Made by a program: the position numbers and the translations under genes. Shown in pieces: positions 17,601 to 25,690 of a stretch of 64,000 bases of DNA; position 1 is the stretch's first letter; every line of letters begins with the position of its first letter. Location of the stretch: assembly GCF_004363235.1 (NCBI RefSeq), contig NZ_SNYW01000006.1:850065-914064 (forward strand), written 5' to 3'. This DNA is from Dongia mobilis. GTDB lineage: Bacteria > Pseudomonadota > Alphaproteobacteria > Dongiales > Dongiaceae. The notes beneath the pieces were generated by a model, which did not search any database, had not been told where the DNA came from, and worked only from the letters and a program-made list of their open reading frames with translations.

Positions 17601-18531
17601 AGGGCGCATCGAAGACGCCATCTCGGCGGCGGAGCGGGCGCGGTCACTTGCAGCCGGCACCGAGGACCAGCTGGCGCAGCTGGAGGCCAGGCTGGCCCAC
17701 AGTCAGGCGCTGGCGTTCCGCGGCGACGTCGCGGGCGCCCTCGAACTGGCCAGCCCGATCCGCCAGCGACTGGTCACCGAATTGCGCCACGAACGGCTCG
17801 GCCAGACCGGATTGCGCTCGGTCTGGTGCCTGATGCATCTGGCCGACGCCTTGACCCTGAAGGGCGACCTGAATGCGGCCCGGGCGGTCACTGCCGAAGC
17901 AATCGCGATCGCCGAGGAGGTCAACAAACCCTATGACCGCGCGGTGGCGCATCTGCGCGAGGGGTTCATCGAGATTCAGGATGCCAATCCGCAACGCGCC
18001 GTCGCCGCCTTCGACCGCAGCCGGGCGCTGGCCGAAGGCAGCGATCTGGGCTGGGTTGCTGCCTGGGCGCGGACCGGTCTCGGCTATGCCTATTTCCTGA
18101 GCGGCCATGCCGAGGCCGGCACGCATCTCCTCGAGGCGACCAAGCGCCAGGCGGTGGCTGCGGAGTTTGTCGCGGTCGAGGCGATGAGTTCCGTCTTCCT
18201 CGCCGACACGCGTCGCCGCGCCGGGCAGTGGCGCGATGCGGAGAACGAGGCCCGGTCGGCACTCGAAGGGGCGCGGCACTGGGGCTATTGGGATATCGAG
18301 GTGATGGCGCTCATCTGCCTCGGCCGGGTGGCGCTCGACCGCCGCGACGATGCTGCCGTGGCTCTCCGGCATCTGCGCGAGGCGGCGCAGCTTGCGGAAA
18401 GTCGCTCCTACCGCCTGATGCTGGCCGAGATCAACCAGTTGATGGCGCCCGTGCTTGATGGAATCGGCGAGCGGGAGGCGGCGGCGGCGGCGACGCTGCT
18501 GGCCGACCGGCTGCTGCGCGAGTTGCGCTGA
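14617..18531 (+). CDS. Giant BTAD / pseudo-cyclase / ATPase / TPR regulator
   Basis: A 1304-residue multidomain protein. Residues 34-125 resemble an OmpR/SARP-type winged helix and 130-265 a bacterial transcriptional activation (BTAD) domain. Residues 300-465 are a class III cyclase-like domain, 480-760 a STAND-type ATPase with Walker A GEPGLGKS (514-521) and Walker B-like LLLVIEDLHWAD near 640, and about 880-1300 helical TPR-like repeats. The cyclase part has lost both metal aspartates (Asn312 and Glu353 at these places), so it should be catalytically dead. TTG at 14617 is the most upstream start; GTG 14647 or later TTGs are also possible because the recognisable fold begins near residue 34. 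It lies 58 bases after the active cyclase. Confidence 0.8.
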   Translation: MRHDGDAAEYVQLEVGPLNQAGPLNQAGSDSQPRLRLLGEIALFRDGAYLALPPSKKTRALLAYLAATARPHRRERLCSLFWDIPDDPRGALRWSLSRLRPLLDSENATRIIADRDNVALAVDSLSVDFHEFGRVLARPEASPTELAAAADLVEGEFAEGLELGACADFQLWLTTQREAVRRQHLDLLQRVVATLPPEAALPYAQRRLSLDPDAEAHHADLLRLLLAAGRRREAEKQFELSLARLRESGAEPVDSLTLFWRQALAAGPAAPITSRAEVGVAAVDRAAPAQAGPAPPAEWSEERKQVSVLHVNLRDAPLTDDPEIVAARMAPLMDCMTSAIERYGGHVTQRRQEGLTALFGAPVACQNHTMRACLAALAMREGTGDASLAIAIHAGEILVRSNGPAVEAFGPPLKIAQEIERMTPPHGISLSRQAYQLVDGMLQAEAGGALALPGLAEPLELLLLSGEAAMAGAWYARTIRGLSAFVGRQPELSALVRIAQRAASGTGQVAVIVGEPGLGKSRLLHELVQQGEIAQGGWRRIEGAATPYDQDTAYFLVGRLLRHWLQVDRRLPAADLRRRLEAAIAALDPALLWAAPALGIPLDLPVDATWHSLDAGQRRRQVIDAVDAVLAALAAQQPLLLVIEDLHWADADSAAIIENTVNRLARRRIAICVTTRPEGAPGWIAKSTCHPLRLMALDAAAAEAMADALLGDDTSLADLKRRLIERTAGTPLFLEEAINALVESGSLLGQRGAYRLTGGQAELRLPATVQAVLGERIDRLPRHLKLLLQVAAVIGDDVPLNVLLPLMELPPADLDAQLDALQDAEFLFETQPAPNRRFSFKHALTRDVAYASLLVAQRRRLHQRVLKIMLRRLRPRGDELVERLAHHAVNGERWALAVKFLRQAGDKCFRRSAYRESVRFYEAALKALENLPDAAAAQKFSATLRLRLRPPLGAIAAFGQAFAHLDVAERIVAARGDLPRMISIAIHKSYILSSQGRIEDAISAAERARSLAAGTEDQLAQLEARLAHSQALAFRGDVAGALELASPIRQRLVTELRHERLGQTGLRSVWCLMHLADALTLKGDLNAARAVTAEAIAIAEEVNKPYDRAVAHLREGFIEIQDANPQRAVAAFDRSRALAEGSDLGWVAAWARTGLGYAYFLSGHAEAGTHLLEATKRQAVAAEFVAVEAMSSVFLADTRRRAGQWRDAENEARSALEGARHWGYWDIEVMALICLGRVALDRRDDAAVALRHLREAAQLAESRSYRLMLAEINQLMAPVLDGIGEREAAAAATLLADRLLRELR
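14665..14700 (+). repeat. 18-bp tandem duplication at the N-terminus of the giant regulator
   Basis: CCATTGAACCAAGCCGGG occurs twice in perfect tandem, in frame, encoding PLNQAG twice. Each unit contains a TTG codon, so the true translation start could even lie inside the repeat. Confidence 0.9.
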
Positions 18532-18536
18532 AACGA

Positions 18537-19385
18537 CTAGCGCGGCAAAAAGAGATTGAGCAGATGCTGCTCCAGCCGGTCGATCACCGGCGCCCGGCGC
18601 TTCAGTGCCTTCACCAGTTTGATCGTCACCTGTGGCAGGGCCGGAAAGCCGTCTTCCGGCGTCAGTTCGACCATGTCGTCCGTCTTGCTGCTTTCCACCA
18701 TGACCGTGATGGCAAGGCCGCTGGAAACAACCGCGCGCAGGCCTGCCATGCTGCGGGTCTGGGTGGCGACGCGACAGGGCCGTCCCTCGCGCGCCAGCGC
18801 ATCGAAGATGATGCGGGCATAGGTGTCGTCCTCGCGCCAGATGGCTATTGGCAGGGGTTCCCTGAGGTGCAGTCTCGCATCTGCCGGCCCGACCCAGACC
18901 AGTCGATCGGTGAATACCTCCGTTCCATTATGGGCGATCCCTTCGCCGGCGGTGACGAAGGCGAGATCGACGGTGCCGTCAACGATCAGCTGCGACAGCC
19001 GCTTTGACTCATCCAGCAGCAGGTCCAGCCTTGCGTCCGGATAGAGGTCGGCAAAGCCGGCCAGGCCCGCGGTCAGGATGCGTGGCGCATAATCCTCGGG
19101 CAGTCCCAGCACCACGGTACCGGCGATCGACGAACGGTCGAACGAACGCAGCGCATCGTCATAGGTGGCGATGATGCGTCGGGCGGCACTGAGAAAGCTC
19201 TCGCCGTGCGGCGTCAGTTCGATAGTTCCCTTGGCGCGCGCAAAAATCGGGCGGCCGAGTTGCTCCTCGAGGCGCCGGATCTGCAGGCTGACCGCCGACT
19301 GGGTCCGCCCCACGCGCCGCGCCGCGGCGGTGAAGCTGCCAAGATCGCAGATGGCGGTGAAGGTGCGCAGATAGTCGATTTCCAT
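18537..19385 (-). CDS. LysR family transcriptional regulator
   Basis: A 282-residue LTTR. The N-terminal winged helix (residues 1-60) has the standard AAARRVGRTQSAVSLQIRRLE recognition region, followed by a periplasmic-binding-like effector domain from about residue 90. The start at 19385 (MEIDYLRTF) is the usual LysR position; ATGs 9 and 12 bases further upstream are alternatives. It reads away from the GNAT gene, which starts 140 bases off on the other strand, so that gene is the first candidate target. It converges with the giant regulator gene. The ligand is unknown. Confidence 0.9.
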   Translation of the reverse strand: MEIDYLRTFTAICDLGSFTAAARRVGRTQSAVSLQIRRLEEQLGRPIFARAKGTIELTPHGESFLSAARRIIATYDDALRSFDRSSIAGTVVLGLPEDYAPRILTAGLAGFADLYPDARLDLLLDESKRLSQLIVDGTVDLAFVTAGEGIAHNGTEVFTDRLVWVGPADARLHLREPLPIAIWREDDTYARIIFDALAREGRPCRVATQTRSMAGLRAVVSSGLAITVMVESSKTDDMVELTPEDGFPALPQVTIKLVKALKRRAPVIDRLEQHLLNLFLPR

Positions 19386-19523
19386 GGCCTCCATCATTTT
19401 TGCTAATGGGCACGATTGCAACTACTCGTTGGCCACGGCGCCCCCCTTCGCGGCAATGAACGGGTTCACAGACGGGGTTGCCGAAAGCGGACAATCTCGC
19501 GCCAACCAACCGATAGGACGACC

Positions 19524-20084
19524 ATGTGGACCTTTGATTTCCGCATTCGCCGGGCGGACATGATCGACATTCCCGGCCTGCGCCTGATGCAGGAACGCTC
19601 CCTGCGCATTCTCGGCCGCGACTTCTACACAGCCAAGGTTCTGGATGCCTTCCTGCAACGGATGTCGACGATGGACGAATCCGTCGTGGCCGAGGGGCAC
19701 TACTTCACCGCCATCGATGTCAGCGGCCGTTTCGTCGGCAGCGGCGGCTGGTCGCGGCGGCGGCCGGGATATGACGGCGGCGGATTGCAGGCTGGCCTGC
19801 CGGCCGATACGGGCCTGGTGCGATCCGTCTTCGTCGAGCCGGACTGGGCGCGCCGCGGCGTCGCCTCGGCACTGATGCGGCAGGTGGAAAGCGACGCCAT
19901 GCGGTGCGGCATCCGCCATTTGCGGCTTGCTGCCACGCTTTCCGGCGTGGATTTCTATCGCAGCCGCGGCTATCGTGCCGTCAATGCTGGTGCGTTCGAT
20001 CTCGGACCTGACGAAGCCTTCGGTTATGTCGACATGACGAAGGCGCTGATGCAGATGGACGAGTTGAATTCGCTGGCGTCCTGA
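19524..20084 (+). CDS. GNAT family N-acetyltransferase
   Basis: A 186-residue acyl-CoA-dependent acyltransferase. The acetyl-CoA loop is seen in RSVFVEPDWARRGVASALM, followed by the C-terminal strand with DFYRSRGYRAV. The substrate cannot be told. ATG at 19524 has AGGA six to seven bases before it. It is divergent from the LysR gene and is followed 16 bases later by cobK, with which it may be co-transcribed. Confidence 0.85.
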   Translation: MWTFDFRIRRADMIDIPGLRLMQERSLRILGRDFYTAKVLDAFLQRMSTMDESVVAEGHYFTAIDVSGRFVGSGGWSRRRPGYDGGGLQAGLPADTGLVRSVFVEPDWARRGVASALMRQVESDAMRCGIRHLRLAATLSGVDFYRSRGYRAVNAGAFDLGPDEAFGYVDMTKALMQMDELNSLAS

Positions 20085-20100
20085 CAATCGGTCCTCGGCG

Positions 20101-20853
20101 ATGGTGCAACAGAGAGTTCTCATCCTCGGCGGCACCGGCGACGCGGCCTCCCTGGCGGAATCGCTGGCGCAGGCTGAAACAGGCTGGCACGTGATCTCGT
20201 CGCTGGCCGGCCGGGTCGGCAATCCCCGCCTGCCGCCCGGCGAGGTCAGGATCGGCGGCTTCGGCGGCGCTCTCGGCCTCGCGGATTATCTGCGCGTGCA
20301 GGGGATCGCGGCCTTGGTGGACGCAACCCATCCTTTCGCCCGTCGCATGGGGTGGAACGCCGCTGCCGCCGCACATGAAGCCGGTGTGCCACTGCTGCGC
20401 CTCGGCCGCCCGCCCTGGCAAGCGGGGCCGGGCGACCGCTGGACCGAAATCGACGATTGGGACGCAGCCGTCGCCCTGTTGCGCACCCGGCCGCGCCGCG
20501 TGTTCCTGGCGCTCGGCCGGCAGGAACTCGCCCCCTTCGCGACGCTCGCCGATACCAGCTTCGTTATCCGCTCGGTGGAGCAGCCGGACGCCGGCCTGTG
20601 CTTTGCCGATGCGCAATTCGTGCTGGCCCGCGGTCCCTTCCGGCTGGAGGACGAGCGCACACTGCTCCGCGAGCACCGGATCGACTGCATCGTCTGCAAG
20701 AACAGCGGCGGGGAGGCGACCTTCGCCAAGCTGCTGGCGGCGCGCGAGATGGGTATCGAGGTGATCATGCAACGCCGCCCGCCGCGCCCCGTCGTGCCGG
20801 AAGTGGTGGATGCGGCCGGCGCCATCGCCTGGCTGCGCGCCCTGCCGGCCTAG
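20101..20853 (+). CDS. cobK: Precorrin-6A reductase
   Basis: A 250-residue NADPH-dependent reductase that converts precorrin-6A to dihydro-precorrin-6 in corrin ring synthesis. The N-terminal LILGGTGDA loop, the VDATHPFA segment and the C-terminal KNSGGEATFAKL region are hallmarks of CobK/CbiJ. It stands alone on the plus strand and its stop is one base from the stop of the convergent cbiG-cobJ gene, so it is not under the riboswitch that precedes the cobG operon. Confidence 0.92.
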   Translation: MVQQRVLILGGTGDAASLAESLAQAETGWHVISSLAGRVGNPRLPPGEVRIGGFGGALGLADYLRVQGIAALVDATHPFARRMGWNAAAAAHEAGVPLLRLGRPPWQAGPGDRWTEIDDWDAAVALLRTRPRRVFLALGRQELAPFATLADTSFVIRSVEQPDAGLCFADAQFVLARGPFRLEDERTLLREHRIDCIVCKNSGGEATFAKLLAAREMGIEVIMQRRPPRPVVPEVVDAAGAIAWLRALPA

Positions 20854-20854
20854 G

Positions 20855-22537
20855 TCACGCCTGCTTCTTGGCGGGCTCGTTGCCGTACCAGCGCGGCGTG
20901 TAGACCCAGCTGCCGCCATCCGGTCGCGCGACCAGCCTCGTGGTCGACGAGCCGACGATCACCACGGTGCGCATGTCGACCATCTCGGGCCGAAGTTCGC
21001 CCAGGCTGGTGACGCGGAGACTTTCCGCCGGTCGGCCGATATCGCGTCCCAGCACCACCGGCGTCGCTGGCGCGCGGTGGCGGCGCAGGATCTCGATCGC
21101 CTCGCCCAGTTGCCAGGGCCGCGCCTTCGAGATCGGGTTGTAGAAGGCCATGGCGAAATCGCCTTCCGCCGCATGGGCCAGGCGATCGGTGATAACGGAC
21201 CACGGCTTCAGATTGTCGGAGAGGGAGATCAGGCAGAAATCATGGCCGAGCGGCGCACCGGCCTTGGCCGCGGCCGCCAGCGCCGCCGAGACACCTGGCA
21301 GCACCTCCAGCTCGACCGCGCGCCAGGCTGGATCGTCGCTGCCGTCGAGCGCCTCCAGCACCGCCGCCGCCATGGCGAAGACGCCGGGGTCGCCGGACGA
21401 GACGACGGCAACGCGGCGGCCCTGCGCGGCGAGGTCGAATGCCTGGCGCGCGCGCCACAATTCCTCGCGGTTGTCGGAGGCATGGACCACCTGGTCGGCA
21501 CGCAACGGCCTCGCCATCCTCACATAGGTCTCGTAGCCGACGATGTCTTCGGCGGCGTCGAGCGCGGCGCGCGCCGCCGGGATCATCATCAGGGGATCGC
21601 CCGGTCCGAGGCCGATGACGCTGAGCCGGCCGCGGCGGCGGCCGAGGCCAGCCAGATCGGCCGGGTGTGCGAAGACCAGAAGTTCGATGCCGTCACCGGC
21701 ATGGCGCGCGGCTGGTTCCGGATGCTGGCTGTCGCCCGCCATTCGCAACGGAATCTCGAAGGCCGCAGCAGCCGAGGCAATATCCCGGTCGGCAATCGAA
21801 TTGTCCGGCACCAGCAGCAGGGCAAGCGATTCGCGGGCGAGGCGGGCAGTGGCGAGGGCAGCATCGATCCGTGCGACAAGGTCGCCGCCGCCGCGCCGGA
21901 CGGCGACCGCGATCACGGCGGGGCGAAACAGCAATTCGTTCGTTTGCGCGGCGCGGGCCTCGGTCGTGACGCTGGCAACCAGCTTGCCCGCATCGTCGAG
22001 CGGCAGTTTCGCCTCGCGCAGCCAGGGGGCCTCGCCGGCAATGCGCATGGTGGCGCCCGCCAGCAGATCGGCGATGAAGGTCTTGCCATCGGCCATGTTG
22101 GCCAGCCTGAAGCCCGGCGGCGGATTGAGGAGGCAGGTGCCGAAGCGCAATTCGCCGGTGGTGGTGATGGCGGGTGCCACAGCGAGCGCCGCCGCGATCC
22201 TGCGTGCCAGCACATTGACGCCACTGAGGCCGCCCAGCAGCGGCACCACGGCGCTGCCGTCCTCGGCGACGGCAAGGACCGGCGGCTCGGCACCCTTGTC
22301 CTGCAGAAGGCTGGCGAGCGCGCGGATCACGATCCCGGCGGCACAGAGCACGACGAGGGGATGCCCGGCACGATAGAGGTTGCGCAAAGTATCGCCGAAA
22401 TCGTCGAAGGTGACGTCGGCGCCGCTGACCCGCGCGGCGAGGCCGTGTATGCGCGCATCCGGCAGGATCGCCTGGACGCGCCGCGCGGTCTCAAGGCTGT
22501 TGGCGCCGAGGATCAGGATGGCGGGCTCGGCCGACAT
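20855..22537 (-). CDS. cobJ: CbiG-CobJ fusion (cobalt-precorrin-5A hydrolase-like / precorrin-3B C17-methyltransferase)
   Basis: A 560-residue two-part enzyme. Residues 1-270 resemble CbiG, with the CbiG core around AGIVIRALASLLQDKG and LLGGLSGVN; in the anaerobic route CbiG opens the lactone ring and loses the C20 unit. Residues 290-560 are a complete CobJ/CbiH SAM-dependent methyltransferase beginning GLGPGDP, with GDPGVFAMA and PGVSA motifs, which methylates C17 and contracts the ring. It is last in the cobG operon and its ATG overlaps the cobI stop (TGATG). Such fusions are known, but combining CbiG with aerobic CobG is notable. Confidence 0.88.
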   Translation of the reverse strand: MSAEPAILILGANSLETARRVQAILPDARIHGLAARVSGADVTFDDFGDTLRNLYRAGHPLVVLCAAGIVIRALASLLQDKGAEPPVLAVAEDGSAVVPLLGGLSGVNVLARRIAAALAVAPAITTTGELRFGTCLLNPPPGFRLANMADGKTFIADLLAGATMRIAGEAPWLREAKLPLDDAGKLVASVTTEARAAQTNELLFRPAVIAVAVRRGGGDLVARIDAALATARLARESLALLLVPDNSIADRDIASAAAAFEIPLRMAGDSQHPEPAARHAGDGIELLVFAHPADLAGLGRRRGRLSVIGLGPGDPLMMIPAARAALDAAEDIVGYETYVRMARPLRADQVVHASDNREELWRARQAFDLAAQGRRVAVVSSGDPGVFAMAAAVLEALDGSDDPAWRAVELEVLPGVSAALAAAAKAGAPLGHDFCLISLSDNLKPWSVITDRLAHAAEGDFAMAFYNPISKARPWQLGEAIEILRRHRAPATPVVLGRDIGRPAESLRVTSLGELRPEMVDMRTVVIVGSSTTRLVARPDGGSWVYTPRWYGNEPAKKQA

Positions 22538-23268
22538 CAGGATTGCCACTTCCGGCCCGGCACCAGGACGATCGAGAAATAGGGCGCCGAGGCCGGGTCA
22601 ACCTCGGCCAGGGGCAGGACGCGCTCGTTCTTCATGGTGGCGCGCTCGACATAGAGCGCGCGATCACCGAGGCCGAGCTCGTTCACCACCTTGCGCACCT
22701 TGGGGAAATTGCTGCCGAGCTTCATGATGGCGGCGGCATCGCTATCGGCGAGGCGCCGCTTCAACTCCTCCTCCGGCAGCACGCCGGAGATGATCGAGAG
22801 GCTCTGGTTGCGATAGACCAGCGGCGCGCCCAGAACGGCGGCGGCGCCCAGGACCGAGCAGACGCCGGGAACCACCACGGTCTCATAGCTGCCGGCAAGC
22901 CGGTCATGCAGATACATGAAGGAACCGTAGAAGAAGGGGTCACCTTCGCAGATCACCGCGACGTCGCGCCCGGCATCGAGATGCGCCGCCACTTCCGCGG
23001 CCGACTGGTCGTAGAAATCGGCGACCAGGGTTTCGTAATTGAGATGCGCCGGCAGCTTCTCCGTCGTCACCGGATAGATGAGCGGCAACGTCACCTGATC
23101 CGGCTTCAGATAAGATTCGATGATGGTCAGCGCATTGCCCTTCTTCCCCCTGGCGGCGAGATAGGCGACGATCGGCGATTGCTGCAGCAGCCGCACCGCC
23201 TTCACCGTCATCAGTTCCGGATCGCCCGGACCGACGCCGAGGCCATAGAGCTTTCCCTTCGCCGACAT
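22537..23268 (-). CDS. cobI: Precorrin-2 C20-methyltransferase
   Basis: A 243-residue SAM-dependent tetrapyrrole methylase. It opens with [16 protein letters not shown] and carries the [10 protein letters not shown] and VVPGVCS segments of CobI/CbiL. It methylates precorrin-2 at C20 to precorrin-3A. The start at 23268 overlaps the cobH TGA by one base; an ATG three bases upstream is equally open. The neighbour order cobG-cobH-cobI-cobJ matches the classical aerobic gene set. Confidence 0.93.
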   Translation of the reverse strand: MSAKGKLYGLGVGPGDPELMTVKAVRLLQQSPIVAYLAARGKKGNALTIIESYLKPDQVTLPLIYPVTTEKLPAHLNYETLVADFYDQSAAEVAAHLDAGRDVAVICEGDPFFYGSFMYLHDRLAGSYETVVVPGVCSVLGAAAVLGAPLVYRNQSLSIISGVLPEEELKRRLADSDAAAIMKLGSNFPKVRKVVNELGLGDRALYVERATMKNERVLPLAEVDPASAPYFSIVLVPGRKWQS

Positions 23269-23894
23269 CATTCGCGCTCCGTCGCCAGGGCGTTGACGGC
23301 GGCGGCGGCCATGGCGCTGCCGCCGCGCCGCCCCCGTACGATGACGAAGGGCACGCCGCGGCTGTCCGCCGCCAGCATGTCCTTGGATTCGGCGGCGCCG
23401 ACGAAGCCGACCGGAAAGCCGAGGATGAGTGCCGGTTTCGGCGCACCGGCGTCGAGCAATTCAAGGAGGCGGAAGAGGGCGGTCGGCGCATTGCCGATGG
23501 CGACGACGCTACCGGGGAGGTGCTCGTGCCAGAAATCGAGCGCGGCGGCCGAGCGGGTATTGCCGATCTCGCTGGCGCGTTCCGGCACGCGCGGATCCTG
23601 CAGTGTGCAGATGACCGCATTGTCGGCGGGCAGGCGCGATCGGGTGACGCCCTCGGCCACCATGCGGCAATCGGCGATGATCGGCGCACCCCGCTGCAAT
23701 GCCGCGCGCCCGGCGCTGCCGGCGCCGGGCGAGAAGCGCAGATCGCGGATCACATCCACCATGCCCGAGGCATGGGCGACGCGCACCGCCAGCTTTTCCA
23801 GGTCCGCCGGAATGCCGGCAAGATCAGCCTCCGCCCGGATGGTGGCGAAGGATTGGCGATAGATCGCCTGGCCATCGCGCTCGTACTCGATCAT
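23268..23894 (-). CDS. cobH: Precorrin-8X methylmutase
   Basis: A 208-residue enzyme moving the methyl group from C11 to C12 to give hydrogenobyrinic acid. The catalytic His lies in VRVAHASGM (about residue 42). The [11 protein letters not shown] and [13 protein letters not shown] segments are diagnostic of CobH/CbiC. The start at 23894 overlaps the cobG stop codon as TGATG, with an alternative ATG three bases further upstream. Confidence 0.93.
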   Translation of the reverse strand: MIEYERDGQAIYRQSFATIRAEADLAGIPADLEKLAVRVAHASGMVDVIRDLRFSPGAGSAGRAALQRGAPIIADCRMVAEGVTRSRLPADNAVICTLQDPRVPERASEIGNTRSAAALDFWHEHLPGSVVAIGNAPTALFRLLELLDAGAPKPALILGFPVGFVGAAESKDMLAADSRGVPFVIVRGRRGGSAMAAAAVNALATERE

Positions 23895-25276
23895 CAATTC
23901 CGTCCTTGGGTTCGCAGGGATGGGTCGGCAAGCAAGCCTGCCACCTGGTTGATATCCTTATCGGCCCCGAGGCAGGCGCCGAATTTGCCCGCCGCGCCGC
24001 TTTCCCGCCGGAACACGTCGTAGCGGCCGGGGGCGAGGGCCAGCAGCGTGATCGAAGCTGGTCGCGGTGCGGCGCAGGATTTGGCGCAGCCGGTGAGGTG
24101 AAGGCCGGAAACCGGCACCTGCCTCTCCGCCAGCAGGCCGGCGAGGTGCAGCGCATCCGCCTTCACGTCGGCAAGCCCCGAGGCGCAGCCGGTATTGCCG
24201 GCGCAGGCGATCATCGCGGCCAGCGGCGCCGCTGCATCGGTGACGAGGCCAAGCCGCCCGAGGCTGGCCAGAACGGTGTCAGCAGTCTCCGCGGCCACGC
24301 TTGGCAGCAGCAGGCTCTGCCAGGGCGTCAGGCGGATGGCGCCCCCGGTATGGACATCCGCCAGATCCGCGACACCCAGCAATTGTGCCGGCGAAAGGCG
24401 CCCGAGCGGCGCTGCGGCACCCACCGCCCGGCGGCCGTCGCGCTGCGTCAGGATGCCGATCGGGCTCTGCTCCCGTGCCGGCTTGCGGCGCCATGCCTCG
24501 GTCACCCGGTCGCGCCGCACGGTGATCGGCAGGGCGGCGACGATCTTGGCTGCCGGCAGATCGGCGAGCAGGTGCCGGAAGCGGGTGATCTCCTCTCCCT
24601 TGCCGTTGCTTTTGCCCCGATGGTTGAGGAAGAGGTCGAGGCAGGCGAGGACCAGTGCCACGGCATCGCGTGCCGCCACGAAACCGGCGGCGTGGTCGCC
24701 GGTATCGCCGGTGGGCGGGCAGCCGGCAAAGCCGAAGGCGAAGGTGCCGGAATCGACGGCGGCCAGCCAGATGTCGTTGGGGTGTGCCAGCATCGCCGCA
24801 TCTTCGCCGCCATCGACCAGCAACGCGAATTTGGGCGAGAGCAGGTGATAGCGCGCATCCCGTTCCAGGGCGGCCAGCAGCGCACCGGCCGGCCCGCGCG
24901 CATCCAGCACCTGATCCGGGTCGTCGCCCGCCAGCGGGTTCACCATCACATTGCGGATGTCGTCGGCCCCCGCGCTCGCACCGCCGAGATCGGCGGCGCG
25001 CAATGCGGCGATCACCCGGTCTTCGCTGCCGGCCGGAATGCCGCGGATCTGCAGATTGGCACGGTTGGTGGCCTCGATGGCGCCGGCCTTCACGTCCTCG
25101 GCAATCGCCGCCACGGTGCGGGCCTGGGCGCTGGTGAGGCAGCCCAGCGCCAGCTTTATGCGGCAGATGCCGCCATCCTTCGACGGCACGATGCGGAACA
25201 GGCCGGGGCAGGCGAAGCTGCGGCTGTCCTTGCCGGCGATGGCCTGGTCGATCTGCTGAACTGCCTTCTGGGGCAT
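23894..25276 (-). CDS. cobG: Precorrin-3B synthase
   Basis: A 460-residue siroheme/Fe-S monooxygenase of the nitrite/sulfite-reductase fold that uses O2 to make precorrin-3B, the defining step of the aerobic cobalamin route. Two ferredoxin-like halves are visible, and the Fe-S/siroheme cysteines lie in CAGNTGCASG and LTGCAKSCA in the C-terminal third. It is the first gene of the operon and its leader contains a cobalamin riboswitch. Confidence 0.9.
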   Translation of the reverse strand: MPQKAVQQIDQAIAGKDSRSFACPGLFRIVPSKDGGICRIKLALGCLTSAQARTVAAIAEDVKAGAIEATNRANLQIRGIPAGSEDRVIAALRAADLGGASAGADDIRNVMVNPLAGDDPDQVLDARGPAGALLAALERDARYHLLSPKFALLVDGGEDAAMLAHPNDIWLAAVDSGTFAFGFAGCPPTGDTGDHAAGFVAARDAVALVLACLDLFLNHRGKSNGKGEEITRFRHLLADLPAAKIVAALPITVRRDRVTEAWRRKPAREQSPIGILTQRDGRRAVGAAAPLGRLSPAQLLGVADLADVHTGGAIRLTPWQSLLLPSVAAETADTVLASLGRLGLVTDAAAPLAAMIACAGNTGCASGLADVKADALHLAGLLAERQVPVSGLHLTGCAKSCAAPRPASITLLALAPGRYDVFRRESGAAGKFGACLGADKDINQVAGLLADPSLRTQGRN

Positions 25277-25317
25277 TGGCGCACCGGTCTTTCACCGTCG
25301 CTGTGGATGTGCGCCGG

Positions 25318-25335
25318 ACTTCCCGCGCGGGAAGT
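25318..25335 (-). promoter_or_regulatory. Palindrome in the cobG leader, candidate expression platform
   Basis: ACTTCCCGCGCGGGAAGT is a perfect 18-base palindrome between the riboswitch aptamer and the cobG start, about 40 bases before the ATG. A stem here could alternate with aptamer pairing to control ribosome access or Rho entry. No T tract is present, which argues against intrinsic termination. Confidence 0.5.
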
Positions 25336-25385
25336 AGGGCGCCGCCGCATCGGCTCTCCCCGGCCGATGGTTCCACGGGCGACAA

Positions 25386-25578
25386 GCATCACCGGCAGGT
25401 TTCCTGGCTCGCGGGTCCCGGCCCATCGCCGCCTTCCCGGGTGTGCCGGTTTCCCGGCATGGCCCAGTGGCGTTTGGCGATGCGGCTCGCCGCTCACAGT
25501 TGCGGGGGCAGCCATGGCGTTCCGGGCGTCGCCCCGGTTTCCATGTTCCCTCAAAGGCCCCCGAGGGGGCACCGATGA
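25386..25578 (-). ncRNA. Cobalamin riboswitch
   Basis: Read on the minus strand, the conserved cobalamin aptamer elements appear in order: GGTGCCCCC near 25577, GAGGGAACATGGAAACC, the B12-box-like core GCCCCCGCAACTGTGAG at about 25494-25510, GGGAAGGCG, and the 3' box GAGCCAGGAAACCTGCC at about 25394-25410. It precedes cobG and should repress the cobG-cobH-cobI-cobJ operon when adenosylcobalamin is abundant. The divergent cobL is not downstream of it. Confidence 0.93.
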
Positions 25579-25690
25579 TGCGCCACTTCTATAGGAGGGT
25601 CCCCGGCAGCGGAAGCGGATTCTCGGTGTCTGCCGGGCCCCGTGAAAGCTTGCCGCAGGGAGCGCCATCACGTATTGAGGCCGGAATCGG

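Noticed and set aside
20810..22582. 590-residue plus-strand open frame
   Set aside because: Antisense to cbiG-cobJ; long only because of high GC. The opposite strand has clear methyltransferase motifs.
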